DNA from: Xenopus tropicalis
Taxonomy: Eukaryota; Chordata; Amphibia; Anura; Pipidae
DNA: 64,000 bases
Assembly (NCBI RefSeq): GCF_000004195.4
Contig: NC_030678.2
Span: 80,202,904-80,266,903, forward strand
Reading direction: 5' to 3'
Shown piece by piece: positions 33,694-45,921 of this stretch; the stretch's first letter is position 1; each line of letters starts with the position of its first letter. The notes under the pieces were generated by a model. That model searched no databases and was not told the DNA's origin. It was given only the letters and a program-made list of their open reading frames with translations. The position numbers and the translations under genes are program-made.

Positions 33694-33986
33694 TAGCCAA
33701 TCTGTCCCATTTGCTAAACAGTGAAAAATTTGCAAAATTCAGGTACTGTGTGCCTTTTTTATGCGGCCGAACGATTTTATTACATGTTTCCGGCTTTTTT
33801 GATGCGCACACTTCTTTTTTTAATGTGACCATGCCGCCGCATTTTTTACACAACTGCGCCTTTCTTGACGCAACCACACCTATTTTTCATGTGCAGAAGT
33901 TTTGTTTTAGAACAATTTGCCAATTCCAAAATGCAGAATTTCGCTGCGAATCCATGTCTGGCAAAAAAAAAAAATGCTCATCACTA
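33694..33986 (+). mobile_element. hAT-type MITE, TAGTGATGAG family, diverged
   Basis: It begins TAGCCAATCTGTCCCATTTGC (the GATGAG part apparently deleted) and ends TGCTCATCACTA. The family hallmark GCGAATCCATGTCTGGC lies near the right end. The flanks ATTGGCAG and ATCGCCAG match at 6 of 8 positions. Repeated TTTTTTGATGCGCAC / TTTTCTTGACGCAAC blocks fill the middle. Confidence 0.65.
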
Positions 33987-34106
33987 ATCGCCAGCCTTCC
34001 AAGAAGATCATCTATCTTTCATTTTGGGCAAGTGTTCATCCTCTTTTAGTTGTTTGTCTAACTTACCTAAAATATGTGTGTTTCTCATTTCAATGTCGTC
34101 TTTAAG

Positions 34107-34640
34107 TTTCAGTGTCAGAGGGAACCTGCTCAGCATCACTTAAGCTCTCTAGCATGGCTGCCTGTTAAGCAAAGGATAGCTTACAAAATCCTTCTGCTGA
34201 CATTCAAAGCCCTTCACTCCTCTGCTCCTCACTACATTTCTTCACTGGTCTCTTTGCACGTTCCTGGTCGTCTCCTCCGCACCTCTCAGAGCCTCCGTCT
34301 TTTTACACTATCCACACCCACTGCGCTCTCTCGTCTTAAACCTTTCTATCTTGCTGCTCCTTACCTCTGGAACTCTATCCCTGAATCTCTCCGTAGGGAA
34401 CACTCACCCACTCTCTTTAAGGAGAAGCTCAGCTGTTACCTTCTGGAGCACTAAAACATTATTTTGCCCAGTCCTGTGCTTAAGGGCAAATGCCCATACC
34501 TGGTGCACTCTTACCTTCCAATTTGTGCCTGTATGTTACCTAACCACTTAGATTGTAGAAGCTCTACGGGGCAGGAACCTCATTTCTACTGTGTTTCATA
34601 CCACAGCGGAGTTTAGATCCTTGCCCTTGACCTAGATTGC
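34107..34640 (+). pseudogene. L2-like LINE 3' end (C-terminus of RT ORF)
   Basis: The plus-strand frame (34074-34454) contains SLAWLPVKQRIAYKILLLTF, KALHSSAPHYIS and AAPYLWNSIPESLR. This is the conserved C-terminal block order of L2-type non-LTR polymerases (HWLPVxxRIxFKxLxxxxKAL, then LWNSLPxxLR). About 130 codons are preserved, followed by a 3' untranslated tail with TGTAGAAGCTCTACGGGGCA. The 5' part of the LINE is missing, as is normal for 5'-truncated copies. Confidence 0.75.
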
Positions 34641-34689
34641 AAAATAAATATATACATTACATGCCCATTGCTGTTGCAATGGCCGACAT

Positions 34690-37010
34690 TGGTTTGTAAA
34701 ATAGTAACATAGTAAGTTAGGTTGAAAAAAGACGTACGTCCATCACGTTCAACCATAATGCCTATATACTGTATAGCCTGCCTAACTTCTAGTTGATCCA
34801 AAGGAAGGCAAAAAAAACCCATCTGAAGCCTCTCTAATTTGCCACAGAGAGGAAAAAAGTCCTTCCTGACTCCAAGATGGCAATCGAACCAGTCCCTGGA
34901 TTAACTTGTACTATGAGCTATCTCCCATAACCCTGTATATTCCCTATTTTCTAAGAAGCCATCCAGCCCCTTCTTAAAGCTATGTAATGTATCAGCCAGC
35001 ACGACTGATTGATGGAATTCAACAACTTCACAGCTCTCACAGTAAAAAATCCTTTCCGAATATTTAAATGGAACCTCCCTTCTTCTAAACGGAGTGGGTG
35101 CCCTCGTGTCCGTTGGAAGGACCTACTGGTAAATAAAACATTAGAGAGGTTATTATATGATCCCCTAATATATTTATACATATTTATCATGTCACCTCTT
35201 AAGTGCCTCTTCTCCAGTGTAAACAGACCCAACTTGGCCAGTCTTTCTTCATAACTGAGACTTTCCATACCCTTTACCAGCTTAGTTGCCCTTCTCTGGA
35301 CCCTCTCTAATTCAATAATGTCCCGTTTGAGCACTGGAGACCAAAACTGAACAGCATATTCTAGATGGGGCCTTACCAGCGCTCTGTAAAGGGGAAGAAT
35401 AACCCCCTCCTCCCGTGAATCTATACCCCTTTTAATACAGTTCCAACCCTTGTTTGCCCTTGCAGCTGCTGCCTGGCATTGCTTGCTACAGCCAAGTTTA
35501 TTATCTACAAGGACTCCAAGGTCCTTCTCCATTATGGATTTGCCTAGTGCAGTCCCATTAAGGGTATAAGTGACTGCATATTTTTACATCCCAGGTGCAA
35601 TTTATTATTTATCCACATTAAATCTCATCTGCCACTTAGCCGCCCAGATTGCCAGTTGGTCAAGATCCTGCTGCAAGGATGCCACATCCTGGATATAATT
35701 GACTGGTCTGCAGAGTTTTGTGCCATCTGCAAACACTCATACATTGCTTATAATACCCTCCCCTAAGTCATTTATGAACAAGTTAAACAAAAGTGGACCC
35801 AGTACAGAACCCTGAGGGACCCCACTGAGAACCTTATTCCAAGTAGAGAATGTGCCATTAACAACCACCCTCTGTACCCGATCCTGTAACCAGTTTCTAT
35901 TCATGTGCAAACGACTTCACTAAGACCAACAGACCTTAGCTTAGAAAGCAGTAGTTTGTGGGGAACGGTATCAAATGCTTTTGCAAAATCCAAATATGTC
36001 ACATCTACTGCATCCCCACTGTCCAGCTTCTTACTCACCTCATCATAAAAAGCAATTAAATTGGTCTGACATGACCTGTCCTTCATAAAGCCATGCTGAT
36101 TACTGCTCATAATGCCATTCTCCAGTACATAATTTTGTATGTGATCCCTTTAACAAGCCTTCAAATAACTTGCCCACCACGGATGTCAAACTTACAGGCC
36201 TATAATTGCCAGGCTGAGATCTTTTGCCTTTTTTAAATATAGGAATGACATTCGCCTTCTTCCAATCCCTAGGTACCATACCTGATGAAAGAGAGTCTGA
36301 GAATATCAGAAACAAGGGCCACTGCAATTCTGCCCCTATCTCTCTCAGTACCCGGGGGTGTATTCCATCTGTCCCAGGTGCCTTGTTTACATTTATCGTG
36401 TGTAACCCTTTAAGCACCATATCCTGTGTCAACCACTGTGTAGTTGGAGCTGAGGCAACAGTGCAGCTATTGGGTGGGACTTGGCCCACTGGCTCCTCTA
36501 CTGTATACACAGAAGAAAAGAACTGGTTAAGCACATCTGCCTGTATCCGCTGTAACCATATTGTTACTATAACTCAATGGGGCCACACCCTCAACCTGCA
36601 CCTTTCTACTATTAATATACTTAAACTTTTTGGGGTTAGTTTTGGCCTCTGGCGCAATGCGCTCCTCATTTTCTATCTTAGCCATCCGGATTGCTGTTTT
36701 ACAACACTTATTATAGTGTTTATATTCATTAAACGCAGCTACTGTCCCCTCTGACTTATATTTCTTAAAAGCTTTCCTTTTTTTCCCTATTAACTTCTTT
36801 ACCTCAGAGTTTAAGCCACATAGGGTGATTCTTAACACTTCTACTTTTTCTTATTAATGGACTAAATTGAGAACAGTAAGGATTTCATTTTAAATAACAA
36901 CCATTTCTGCTCTGTGTTTTTATCAAAAAACATAATGCCCCAATCGATGCCCCGAAGCACTTCCCTTAAGGATCAAAAATTGGCTTTTCTAAAATTCAGT
37001 GTCTTTGTTG
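34690..37010 (-). pseudogene. CR1-like LINE ORF2 (reverse transcriptase), decayed
   Basis: Minus-strand frames read as consecutive pieces of one non-LTR polymerase. At 36527-36838 there is a pre-RT region (KKLIGKKRKAFKKYK). At 36100-36534 the RT N-terminal blocks are NKAPGTDGIHPRVL, DWKKANVIPIFKKG and NYRPVSLTS. At 35901-36110 come QHGFMKDRSCQTNL and YLDFAKAFDTVPH. The catalytic box near 35710-35745 reads FADGTKL instead of FADD. At 34951-35532 the C-terminal blocks are EKDLGVLVDNKL, RPHLEYAVQFWSP and ERVQRRATKLV. The 3' tail (about 34690-34760) contains the CATAGTAAGTTAGG motif typical of CR1-type tails. There are several frameshifts and stops. The endonuclease is missing, so it is 5' truncated and inactive. 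Confidence 0.88.
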
Positions 37011-38460
37011 CCCCAGTGTAAATTTGTTATAACCATTGTGTTTAATGGTTATAAAATAAGAAATGGCTTCCGTTTGCATAAATAAGGATTCATTGGGACA
37101 AGGATCCTTGTATAAACATGATAATAAAGTTGTGGTCGACTTCCACCCTTCCAGTGGTATCACCTCTGTTCTTTGGCACATGCCATACCGGGCGCGGGGG
37201 GAGGGTATAAGTGTCTTATCCCCGCAGTCATAATCTTATTCTAGTCTGTCATTACAAACTCTGGCTGATTGCTAGGGTTGAAAAGAAACAGCTGATGAAA
37301 AGTAAAAAAATAGAGCTGATATTTTAGAAAGAGGAAAAAAAAATTATTATATTTAATATAATACAAAATATTAATTTTAAAAATATATTTATATATACAC
37401 ACATAGATCTTTTGAAAGTACTGTTAATCAAATATACATTGGTACTTGTAATTGCCTTTAAAACACTTGTGTGTTATGGTGCATCTGTCAGAACAGAAGA
37501 CGGAAAAAGGGCAAAAAGGCTGTTGCAATACAAGAAATAGGATTGCCACCAGTTCAACTTGGGGTAAGGGAAACCGAAATATAACACAACAAACTTCACT
37601 CAATATAAGTAACAAAAAGATAAATTGGTTAATGCTATAAGCGTTTAGCACAATGAATTGGATAGCGGACATGCCAATAAATGGCACTTATCATACGAAA
37701 GCTACTATATCGCAAACACGTGAATGGAGGCCATTATTGGAAAACTTGATAGTTTCAGAGTGCACTTGTATAACATTTAACTGTCAAATTGTTCTGTCCT
37801 CACCCACATATAAGGCTCCATATATATATAACTGATCACCATGTTCAGCTCTATAATAAAATAATTTACTCTTTTTTGCCCTTAATTATCTCTTTAACCC
37901 ATTAGCTTATCTGTCAATCTTGTTCTACAAATATATTTTTCTTCTGCAATTTATTAAAGCTGATACTGTTTGAGAAAACCACTCTCAACTGATCTGGTCC
38001 CCAAGGATTTTTACTGGATAGTTATACCTCCACTAGGAGAGACTGCAGGGCTCATTTACAAAGAAATGTACTGTGTTTTTTTTAATGACAATAATACATT
38101 CTTTTCCATAGTCCCAGTGTAAATGCACATCCTGCAACTAAGTGAAAATATTTTTCAGTAGAAATTAGTAGTAAATTAGTAGCAAACGTCTGCCCTAGAG
38201 GAAAGGGCTGATATGGGCATACTCCTATGTACACATCAACCAGGGACCCTGTCAACCTAGCACAACATCATGGTAGATATAATTACAGGGCTACCTTGCA
38301 CCTGAGTGCATTGCAACGGGGAATCTCCTTAGCACCCTTATAGCTCAATTTTAAATGTTACCAACATTGGTTCTAAAGAATGTGAATCATATTGCAATGA
38401 TGGCATGCATGGACCATTCAGCAGGGGACCCTGCACCATGTTTGTCATTTAGACATAATG
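37011..38460. other. Intergenic, no gene seen
   Basis: Mostly AT-rich. A GGGCGCGGGGGGAGGG patch near 37190 and an AT-microsatellite-like stretch near 37370-37400 stand out. A GGGCTCATTTACAAAG end near 38050 suggests a truncated MITE. Confidence 0.5.
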
Positions 38461-38465
38461 TAGAC

Positions 38466-38762
38466 CAGTGATCCCCAACCAGTGGTCCATCAGCAACATG
38501 TTGCTCCCCAATCCCTTGGATGTTGCTCCCAGTGGCCTCAAAGTAGGTGCTCATTTTTTAATTTCTGGCTTGGAGGCAAGTTTTGATTTCTTAAAACCCA
38601 GTGTAAATCCAAACAGAGCCTTCTAAAGGCTGCCATTCCACATAGGGGCTGCCAAATAGGCAATTATTTACACCCCCAGGAACTTTTTCTTTGATTGTGT
38701 TGCCCCCCAACACTTTTTCCATTTGAATTTGACTCACGGGTATAAAAGGTTGGGGATCCCTG
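38466..38762 (-). mobile_element. hAT-type element, same family as 14347, inverted
   Basis: The ends CAGTGATCCCCAACC and GGTTGGGGATCCCTG match the 14347 family in reverse orientation, with the shared interior CAGCAACATGTTGC. The flanks do not show a convincing 8-bp duplication (4 of 8 match), so this copy is older. Confidence 0.75.
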
Positions 38763-38781
38763 ATCTACTGTATATCCTAAT

Positions 38782-38870
38782 TAGTGATAAGTGAAATTGT
38801 TCGCCAGGCATGGATTTACTGCATTTCGTCGTCTGCAAAAATTCGCTATGGCAAAAGTGTTCAGAGTGTC
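38782..38870 (-). repeat. hAT MITE fragment, TAGTGATGAG family
   Basis: Starts TAGTGATAAGTGAAATTG and contains TTCGCCAGGCATGGATTTAC, the family hallmark in reverse orientation. The other end was not found. Confidence 0.55.
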
Positions 38871-38989
38871 ACGTACACTTCAAAACAAATTTACAGAAAG
38901 TTTCAATTCTTCCTGATTAGTTACTGGGACCTATGTATCTGCAAAAAACAGAGCATTAACTAATCATTAGAGGACTATCAATACAAACC

Positions 38990-40450
38990 CCCCCCCCCCC
39001 AAAAAAGTTGTATATACAGACCAACTTTTAAAAACCTTCTAGTTATATACAGTATATGTATAAACATATAAAGTATATGTAGCAAACATACTGTACATGC
39101 CAAATTGCACTAATACAGTTACCTATAGCAACCATTTGGTAATCTGATTTGATCAGGCTTCTACAAACTAGAAAACAAAAGCAGTAATGTGATTGCTGTA
39201 TGTAGCTTAGCTAGTACACCTTAGGGGAACATTTACTAATGCTCATTTTTTTTTCACGATTTGTGTTGATTTGCACCAAAATACAATTTTGTTGTAGATA
39301 AAAAACATGATTTTTTTCATGCTATATTATGCAACAACACAGAAACAAATCCAGAAGCAAAAATACGCCTGTTATAGTTATAGTTTTTCGTTTTGTCACA
39401 TGCCTTTTTTGCATTTTTTTGTTCCTGCTTTCTTAATTCAGATCTTTTGATATATGACATTCATGGAAATGAGTTAAGTTGTGGTTTTAAAAAAACTCTA
39501 AAACTATGAATATCAGAATCTTAATCAAAGCAGTTCAGCCCCTTAACCCCACAGTTTCACAGAGTTTATTTGCAGCATTGTACACAGCAAACTAGTTTTA
39601 CTGTGCACAATATGGAAAATACTGATCTTAACAACTTGATCAAAAGCTAAGCTTAAAAAAAAAAACATTTTTGCATCATTTGCCATAGCAAAATTGTTAA
39701 AAATATATTATTATTACATTTGCATAAATAAAAATGAACTTTAACCTTGTGCTCATTATGTCTGGCACCTCCCTGCTCTAGAAAGAATGCTATGCCCAAA
39801 TAGTTAAACTACTATGGAGAAAAGACAAGATTAACTCATTTCACCGACCAGTGGCCATCCTTATCTGAGATGCTGTTTGTGCAAAAATTATTCACCTACT
39901 AAAATTCCCTATAAATTGATTTTTTTTCCCTTCTGGCTCCTTAACATTCTTTATGGCAAGAGAAAAATAATCACTTCTCCTGACATCACCGTCTGATAGG
40001 AGCGTGTGATCTTAACTGTAAATCAGGGGGAAAAGAGGTGGGTGCAGAGAGTTTGATGAGGTACAGAGATATTATATCATGTTATATTACTTTCTTACCC
40101 TATAGTAATGCTCATGTGTCATGGAAATGAGACAGAAATCCCAGAGCCTGTATTAGAAGAGTTCATCTGTTAAAATAAATAGAACCCCTTTCCATCTCTG
40201 TACGTAACAGTATACTGGAGATGTGTTAATTTGCGTATGGTGCATGTCAAAGTAAATGTGTCCAGGAAACCAGATATACTCTCTTTAGAGCCCACTGAGG
40301 CTCTTTGAACTCTTCTGTCTGTAAGTCACCTTTAACTCTTTTAGTAACAAGTAAGAATTCTGTGTATTCCAAAGGGTTTTAGTCCTTGTGGGGGAAAGGC
40401 TTTATATAGGTATAGAAATAAAAACAAAATCCTAAACAGGCTTCATTGGA
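38990..40450. other. Intergenic; possible constrained block at 39830-40030
   Basis: It begins next to a poly-C run. The stretch 39830-40030 (CCGACCAGTGGCCATCC, TGACATCACCGTCTGATAGG) has higher complexity than its flanks and no repeat signature. No coding potential was seen. Confidence 0.35.
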
Positions 40451-40457
40451 TGCATAT

Positions 40458-40680
40458 GGGCAGATTTTTCAAAGTGTAAAATTAGAGCTTAACACAGGAA
40501 AACTCCTATACTCTCTACTCTCTACATTCATATGGGATTTTAGAGGCCTATTTATCAATGGGTAAAATTTGGAGTTCACCATTTGTTAAATATGTTTCTA
40601 AAAATCCCATAGGAATAAATACACAGTGGGGGAATTTAACTGTGATGAGCTCTAATTTCACACTTTGATAAATTTGCCTC
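40458..40680 (+). repeat. Short MITE (GGGCAGATTTTTCAAAG ends)
   Basis: Left GGGCAGATTTTTCAAAGTGT...TTAGAGCT and right AGCTCTAATTTCACACTTTGATAAATTTGCC are inverted repeats of about 35 bp with some mismatches. It also has internal symmetry (CCTATTTATCAATGGG). Same layout as 21649-21815. Confidence 0.6.
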
Positions 40681-42047
40681 ATAGTCTCCAATGTTTGCAC
40701 TATTCACATTGAGGTCTACGTAACATCAGCAAACAGGTAGAATGGGTGGGGAATGTATTAGCAGCCCTAAAGGTTCTTTTACTAGAAACTACATAGAAGT
40801 AAGGGAATAGTAGCGGCATGCTCTGGTCAACCGTGCAAAGCATGCATTCAAAATGAACCCTGTACCATCAGATGTACCTCCATAATATGCAAATAGGCAG
40901 TATCAGTTTGAGATTGGAGTCAGGAATTCTTAATTAAATTAGAATTTAATGAAAGTAGAATACAGACGTAATATCTCCAATAGGTTCATAGCTTTAAAGG
41001 ATCAGTAGCATCACAGAGTGGATAATAAATCCGTTGTACGGTATACATTGTATCTGTTATTCATAGTGGATCTACAAGCAGAACTCATGAGCATGTTGAG
41101 TACAGGGTGCTGAGTATCACTGCTTACAATTTTTTTTTTTTAAATTGAATAAAGGGTTTAAGATTAAAACTCAATACAAACTCTACCTGAATACTGAACC
41201 CTATCCCTAAGTCTTTCAATTATTTCCCTCCAGCTTAACAAATATTTAGTCACATGTAACTTTTAACCATTTTTTGTATAACATTAAGCATAATGGCATT
41301 GCTTGCTGCTTAATTTACTCAGAAACCAAACGAATATGGAAAGACCTGCATTCAGAGTTTACTTTCAATTTGTCATTTACTCATATTTCCATTTTTTTAG
41401 TAATTGCTATATATCATACATTTTCCAATAGTTTTTACATCTCTGAATATTGCTTCCTAACTCCTTTGTCACAACAGGCCTGGCTACCTCTGATGTTTAA
41501 TGCTTTTCAGTTTTGGGTATCTTTTTTACAAATGTATTTTCTGTGCTTCCCCATCACATCCCCCACATCCAATAGTTTATAGCCCAGTTCCAGATTTATT
41601 CTTAGTTAAAGACCCATTTTTCCAAGCACTTTAAGATATTCCATATTTCTGTTTGTGTAAGTCTCAATGCCATAATTTCAGTCATTTGTAGGTATAGCTC
41701 TATTCACTAGATGAATTCAAGGTTAGCCCATTATCAGCCTTCCTGATTCAGGCCATTCATGCTCCCCCACTGATTCAATTCTTCCATGCACTTACTTCCA
41801 CTGGAGCCTTTCTACAATCCCCCTACATTTAGACCATTCTCCCTTTATTTTTGATACATACAATTGAGTCTATAAAGTTCTTTATGGTAATCTGCACATA
41901 TTTACTAGAGCTCTACAATCAGTTATTCAGTTGTTTGAGTTTATATTTGTTTGCTATTTATTAATTGAATAACTTTTTCTGATCTAGTTAGCCAAAGCTT
42001 TACTGGATATGGTTACATCCAGATACATTTAATACTAGTGAGTAACA
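40681..42047. other. Intergenic, no gene seen
   Basis: AT-rich, with a poly-T run near 41130. The open frame at 41274-41582 is hydrophobic by composition and shows no domain; probably chance. Confidence 0.5.
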
Positions 42048-42051
42048 CTAA

Positions 42052-42430
42052 AGGAAAATTATACCCCCCAAACAATGTAGGTCTTTTTAAAAATATTTCT
42101 CATATGTAAAACCCGGCTACATCATAATAAACCATTTTTATAAAAATATCCTTTTTTAGTAGTATGTGCCATTGGGTACTCCTAAATAGAAAATTGCCAT
42201 TTAGGGCCGCCTCCTGGGATCATAAGATTCCCAGAGCACACAAACAAGCCAAGGCACATGTACATGTTAGGTCACATCAGCCAATTAATGGACAGAATTC
42301 TGTCTTTTGCTTCCACACTACTTCCTGTTACAGTTAGAGCTACATTATTTCTGGTCATGTGATCTCTGAGAGAGCACATAGCCCATCACTAAATGGTAGA
42401 TAAAGGGAAAGGATGTAAAAGGGCAATATT
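42052..42430 (+). repeat. T2-like element related to 13613-14285
   Basis: The left edge CTAAAGGAAAATTATACCCCC fits the TTAAAGGRR terminus with one change. 42193-42431 is a direct-orientation homologue of 13935-14185 (CACCTCCTGGGATCAT / CGCCTCCTGGGATCAT, GACAGAATTCTGTCTTTTGC, TTATTTCTGGTCATGTGATC). The right terminus is replaced by the small element that follows. Confidence 0.6.
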
Positions 42431-42563
42431 TAAAGGGCCAAACAATCAAATTAGCAAACATTTGCCCGATATCGCCCACCCGTAGGTGGGGATATCGGGA
42501 GAAGATCCGCTTGCTTGGCGACCTCACCAAGCGAGCGAATCTTAACGTGTATGGGCACCTTTA
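42431..42563. repeat. Small foldback MITE (TTTAAAGGGCC ... GGGCACCTTTA)
   Basis: The ends TTTAAAGGGCC and GGGCACCTTTA are inverted, and the middle has GATATCGCCCACC / GGTGGGGATATC and CTTGGCGACCTCACCAAG palindromes. It abuts the T2-like element at its left, so it is probably nested in it or inserted beside it. Confidence 0.5.
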
Positions 42564-43440
42564 CCCAGTTCCCATTTGTAAGAATTCTCAAAGTGGCAGA
42601 GTAAACTCTGGTTGTCTTAAGCTGTATTGCTGTATAATGGACTGTCAGGCAGTACAATGTCCAATGGCCACAATCAACTCTTCACTCCATAAAATGCCAT
42701 GAGCTCCAGTGAAGCTATCTACAACTTTTTTAATGGCTAAAAAAGTAACAGAAAGAGATTTTGTTTTAAAAACTAGCTCTTACTACAAAAGTTATATCTA
42801 TCTATTTTTAATGATTTAGCTGGCTCTGTAAAGATTATGAATTATCTGATATATAATTTTAGGATTTCAGGCTTTAAAGGGACACTGAATCCTTCATAAA
42901 AGATTTACAGAAAGCCAAACTAAATTTCAATCTTAACTCTGAATTTCAGCATATCTGTGGCTGTGTTGATATTTCTGCTCCCACTAGTGCTAACTCTTTG
43001 ACCCTCAGCATCCTTTGCAGAAAAATTAGAGCAAAGCCAAGACTCTGTTTAGGTTGGCCAAATCTCTTTTAGGATTTGGCTTTATCCCCAAATGAACCCT
43101 TGGATTAGGCACTACCCTAATAAAGATATTATTTGCTGTTATTTCAAAGAGCACATTAAACAATTACTCTTTTGTAAAATGCTGGCAAACCAGTGTCAGA
43201 AAAAAATGTACCCACCCCCCAACAAAATAAAGACTATTTAATTTCTGATTAGTCTGAAGAGTATACTTCACATTATATATATATAGATCACATATTAAAT
43301 TAGCAAATAGCACCGTACTGTATTAGTGGTTCATCTGAATGTAATTTTTAATAACATTTACCATATGGATATAAATTATTTGAGAGCCGATACTAGCATT
43401 TTAATTTGGCCCTTGGAACACCTAGCCCTTTAACAGTTAA
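42564..43440. other. Intergenic; possible MITE end at 42872
   Basis: GCTTTAAAGGGACACTGAATCC at 42872 looks like another TTTAAAGG-type left terminus, without a recognisable partner. Nothing else supported. Confidence 0.35.
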
Positions 43441-43449
43441 TTTTAAAAG

Positions 43450-43690
43450 TACAAAAACAGTCTTTTGATTCCGTATAATGGCTGCATGAAATGTATCCAA
43501 GATAATAATGGTGAAACTGAAGCTGTGTTTACATTTGACTGGCAGTCACTTAAGGATGTTAAACAGAACTGAATTGAATTATGTACAAATCAGCATTGTA
43601 TCAAGATGTGTAATGAGCCTTGTAACTGTGGCTCTTGAATTTGTTATATCAACTATTAAGCTTTGAGATTGTTACAGTTGGTGCTAATGT
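43450..43690. other. Candidate conserved non-coding element
   Basis: Repeat-free, balanced sequence with words such as ATAATGGCTGCATGAAATG and TTTACATTTGACTGGCAG, no ORF, and AT-rich homeodomain-like cores. The proposal rests on sequence texture alone. Confidence 0.25.
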
Positions 43691-45870
43691 GATTTTGTAA
43701 TAGTTTAGAACGTACAGTTCTGTTTGGAACACACATCTAAATGAATGTTATTGAACACATGGAACTTGGATGCAAGCGAAGAATGCTTGGAACACACAGT
43801 TTGTCCAGAGATGGAGTGAGGGTTTTTCCTGCCCCAGATTTTTCTTTTCCTTTCCTCAGAAATGTCTTTATTTTTTTTTTTGTCGTTGAATAAGGATTTC
43901 TAGGTAGTCACAGGATTTTATTGACTAGCCATATTCAAAGCTAATGCAAATTGAAGGAACTTTTTGACCATATTTAACATCTCAGGAACAAGGTTTGATT
44001 AAAAATAGTTCAAGATTAACTGCCAGGATTCCATGTGCTCCAAATTTGTCTGTACACGTACAAGGGATATTACCTAGAAATACAAAGTATACTATAACAT
44101 GGTACAGGGCACTCTGTACCATGTCTCTGAGCTTGGATCCTTTGTTTGACCCCCCTGGAATTGAGAATGAGGCAATTACTGCATTTTATCATAAAATGAG
44201 GGTGATGAACATAATTTTTGTCTGTTGTTTTAATTAAGAAATATTGAAGGTTTATGATTATGGTTTCTGGAACTAAACAAGAATATGAAGTCAGTTTGAC
44301 TTAAGCACTTCCTGTCCCTCAGAGCAATAAAGGATCTGATAAAACTAATTGGGTGTCCATTGAGAAGCCTTCTGGTAATGAAATGCTCATAGGCTGCTGA
44401 TCAGAGGAAGATGGGGTTTGTTGTACATGGATTTTGTTAAGAGTGTCAGTGACAAGCAGAAAATTAAGTTTTCCTGTAATAGAAGCTGATCCTACAAGGA
44501 TGATTATTGAATTCAAATTCAAACTGAACTGGTTTCTGAGCTGTCATGTAATGAGTCTAAGCTGTGCTCGCCTTGGTCTGATACAAAACCCCAAAACTTA
44601 ATGTACAGCATTTCTTTCCTAATTCTATGTTGGGCGTTAGTTCTCATTCAAAAAATACTGGATTGACATTAGTAATATGGAACTTGTGCCCCTTACAATG
44701 CCCAGCAACATTATACCTCTAAAGTAAAGGCCACCAAACCTGCCTTTTACTATACCAAATTACAATTCTCTTCAAATGTGTGCTGGCCTGCTTCCGGATG
44801 TAGGGTATATGATGCATAAAATTCATAACATAACATAGGCCACATAAAAATTATATTTGTTTCTCATTGTTTCCCTGATTTACGTCTCCTACTGATTTCA
44901 TACCTTTGTAACATTATTAGCTTTAATAAAATATGTAACAGAAAAGCAGTCACAAGGCAATGCTGTTTGCAAATTACTATTTAATGTATGCCGTTTTAAG
45001 TGGTTTCAGCTACATTAAGTTCTTGGAAGTTCACCACTGACTGCGACGAAGGCAACGTTTATGAATGAAGATTCTCTCATAGCATTAATACAGTTCTTAA
45101 CTTCTCCACCTCATGGTGCAGTGGGAAATAAACTGGTAGTGTAGAAGAGCCCATGATTATAACCAGAATTCTCACACTTTATTTTATGCACTGGTCTGCT
45201 TAGCAGCACTGAATATGGACAGAAGAAGCTTCCCCTACAATAATCACAGCGGTAGCTGAGTAATTTGCAAATATTTAATTAGTAGGTTTCCAATAAATGG
45301 TGAAATTATGACCAACAAAATGCTGCCTTTAACTTTTATATTCACAGGCAAATTTAAAGCGTTGTCCTTCAACCATCAGTCCATGGATTCCTGCCAGTCT
45401 ATGACAGTCAGCCTGCTGACACTATAAAGCAGAACAGGAGGGAAGCCCTCTCAAAACAAAAAACAAGAGACTGTCATGTGCTATCCAGCACTCTTCAGCC
45501 CTTTGAAAAAATGCTTGTACTTAGAATCACAATAGATACCAAAGCATATGTAACAGAAAAGCCACATTGCCTCATTTAGGCTAATCATGCTACATTCTGT
45601 GGGGGAGGCAGCCTGCATCATGAATAGGCATTTGTATCTGCTTCCACCCACCCTCTGGCTCTGGATTGGCTGTTGCTCAGCTAAGCTGACAAAAAGGCAG
45701 TTTTGTTGCATTATGATCCAAGAGTGAACAGTTCCAAGTTTGCAGAGGAAAAATAAAATAATAATAATGAAAAAAAAATTGTAATAAAAATAATACAACT
45801 CACAACAGACGGCAACAGATTGTGCCTCAGAAGCTGAAACCTTCCTTTGTGCTTTCATGAAGATGTAAAA
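43691..45870. other. Intergenic, no gene seen
   Basis: Largely unique sequence without transposon ends. 44990-45130 (GTTCACCACTGACTGCGACGA) is also a weak candidate for constraint. The 125-codon minus-strand open frame at 45481-45858 has a chance-like composition and no domain. Confidence 0.45.
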
Positions 45871-45875
45871 TAATA

Positions 45876-45907
<32 letters not shown>

Positions 45908-45921
45908 CGTGTGTGTGTGTC
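45871..45921. repeat. (TA)n / (TG)n compound microsatellite
   Basis: TAATATATATGTATATAT... followed by GTGTGTGTGT; no other structure. Confidence 0.95.

Noticed and set aside
36224..36754. 176-codon plus-strand open frame
   Set aside because: Antisense shadow of the CR1 reverse transcriptase on the minus strand.
45481..45858. 125-codon minus-strand open frame with a hydrophobic stretch
   Set aside because: The hydrophobic part is encoded by an AT-only tract (poly-A/TAA runs). No domain or splice context.
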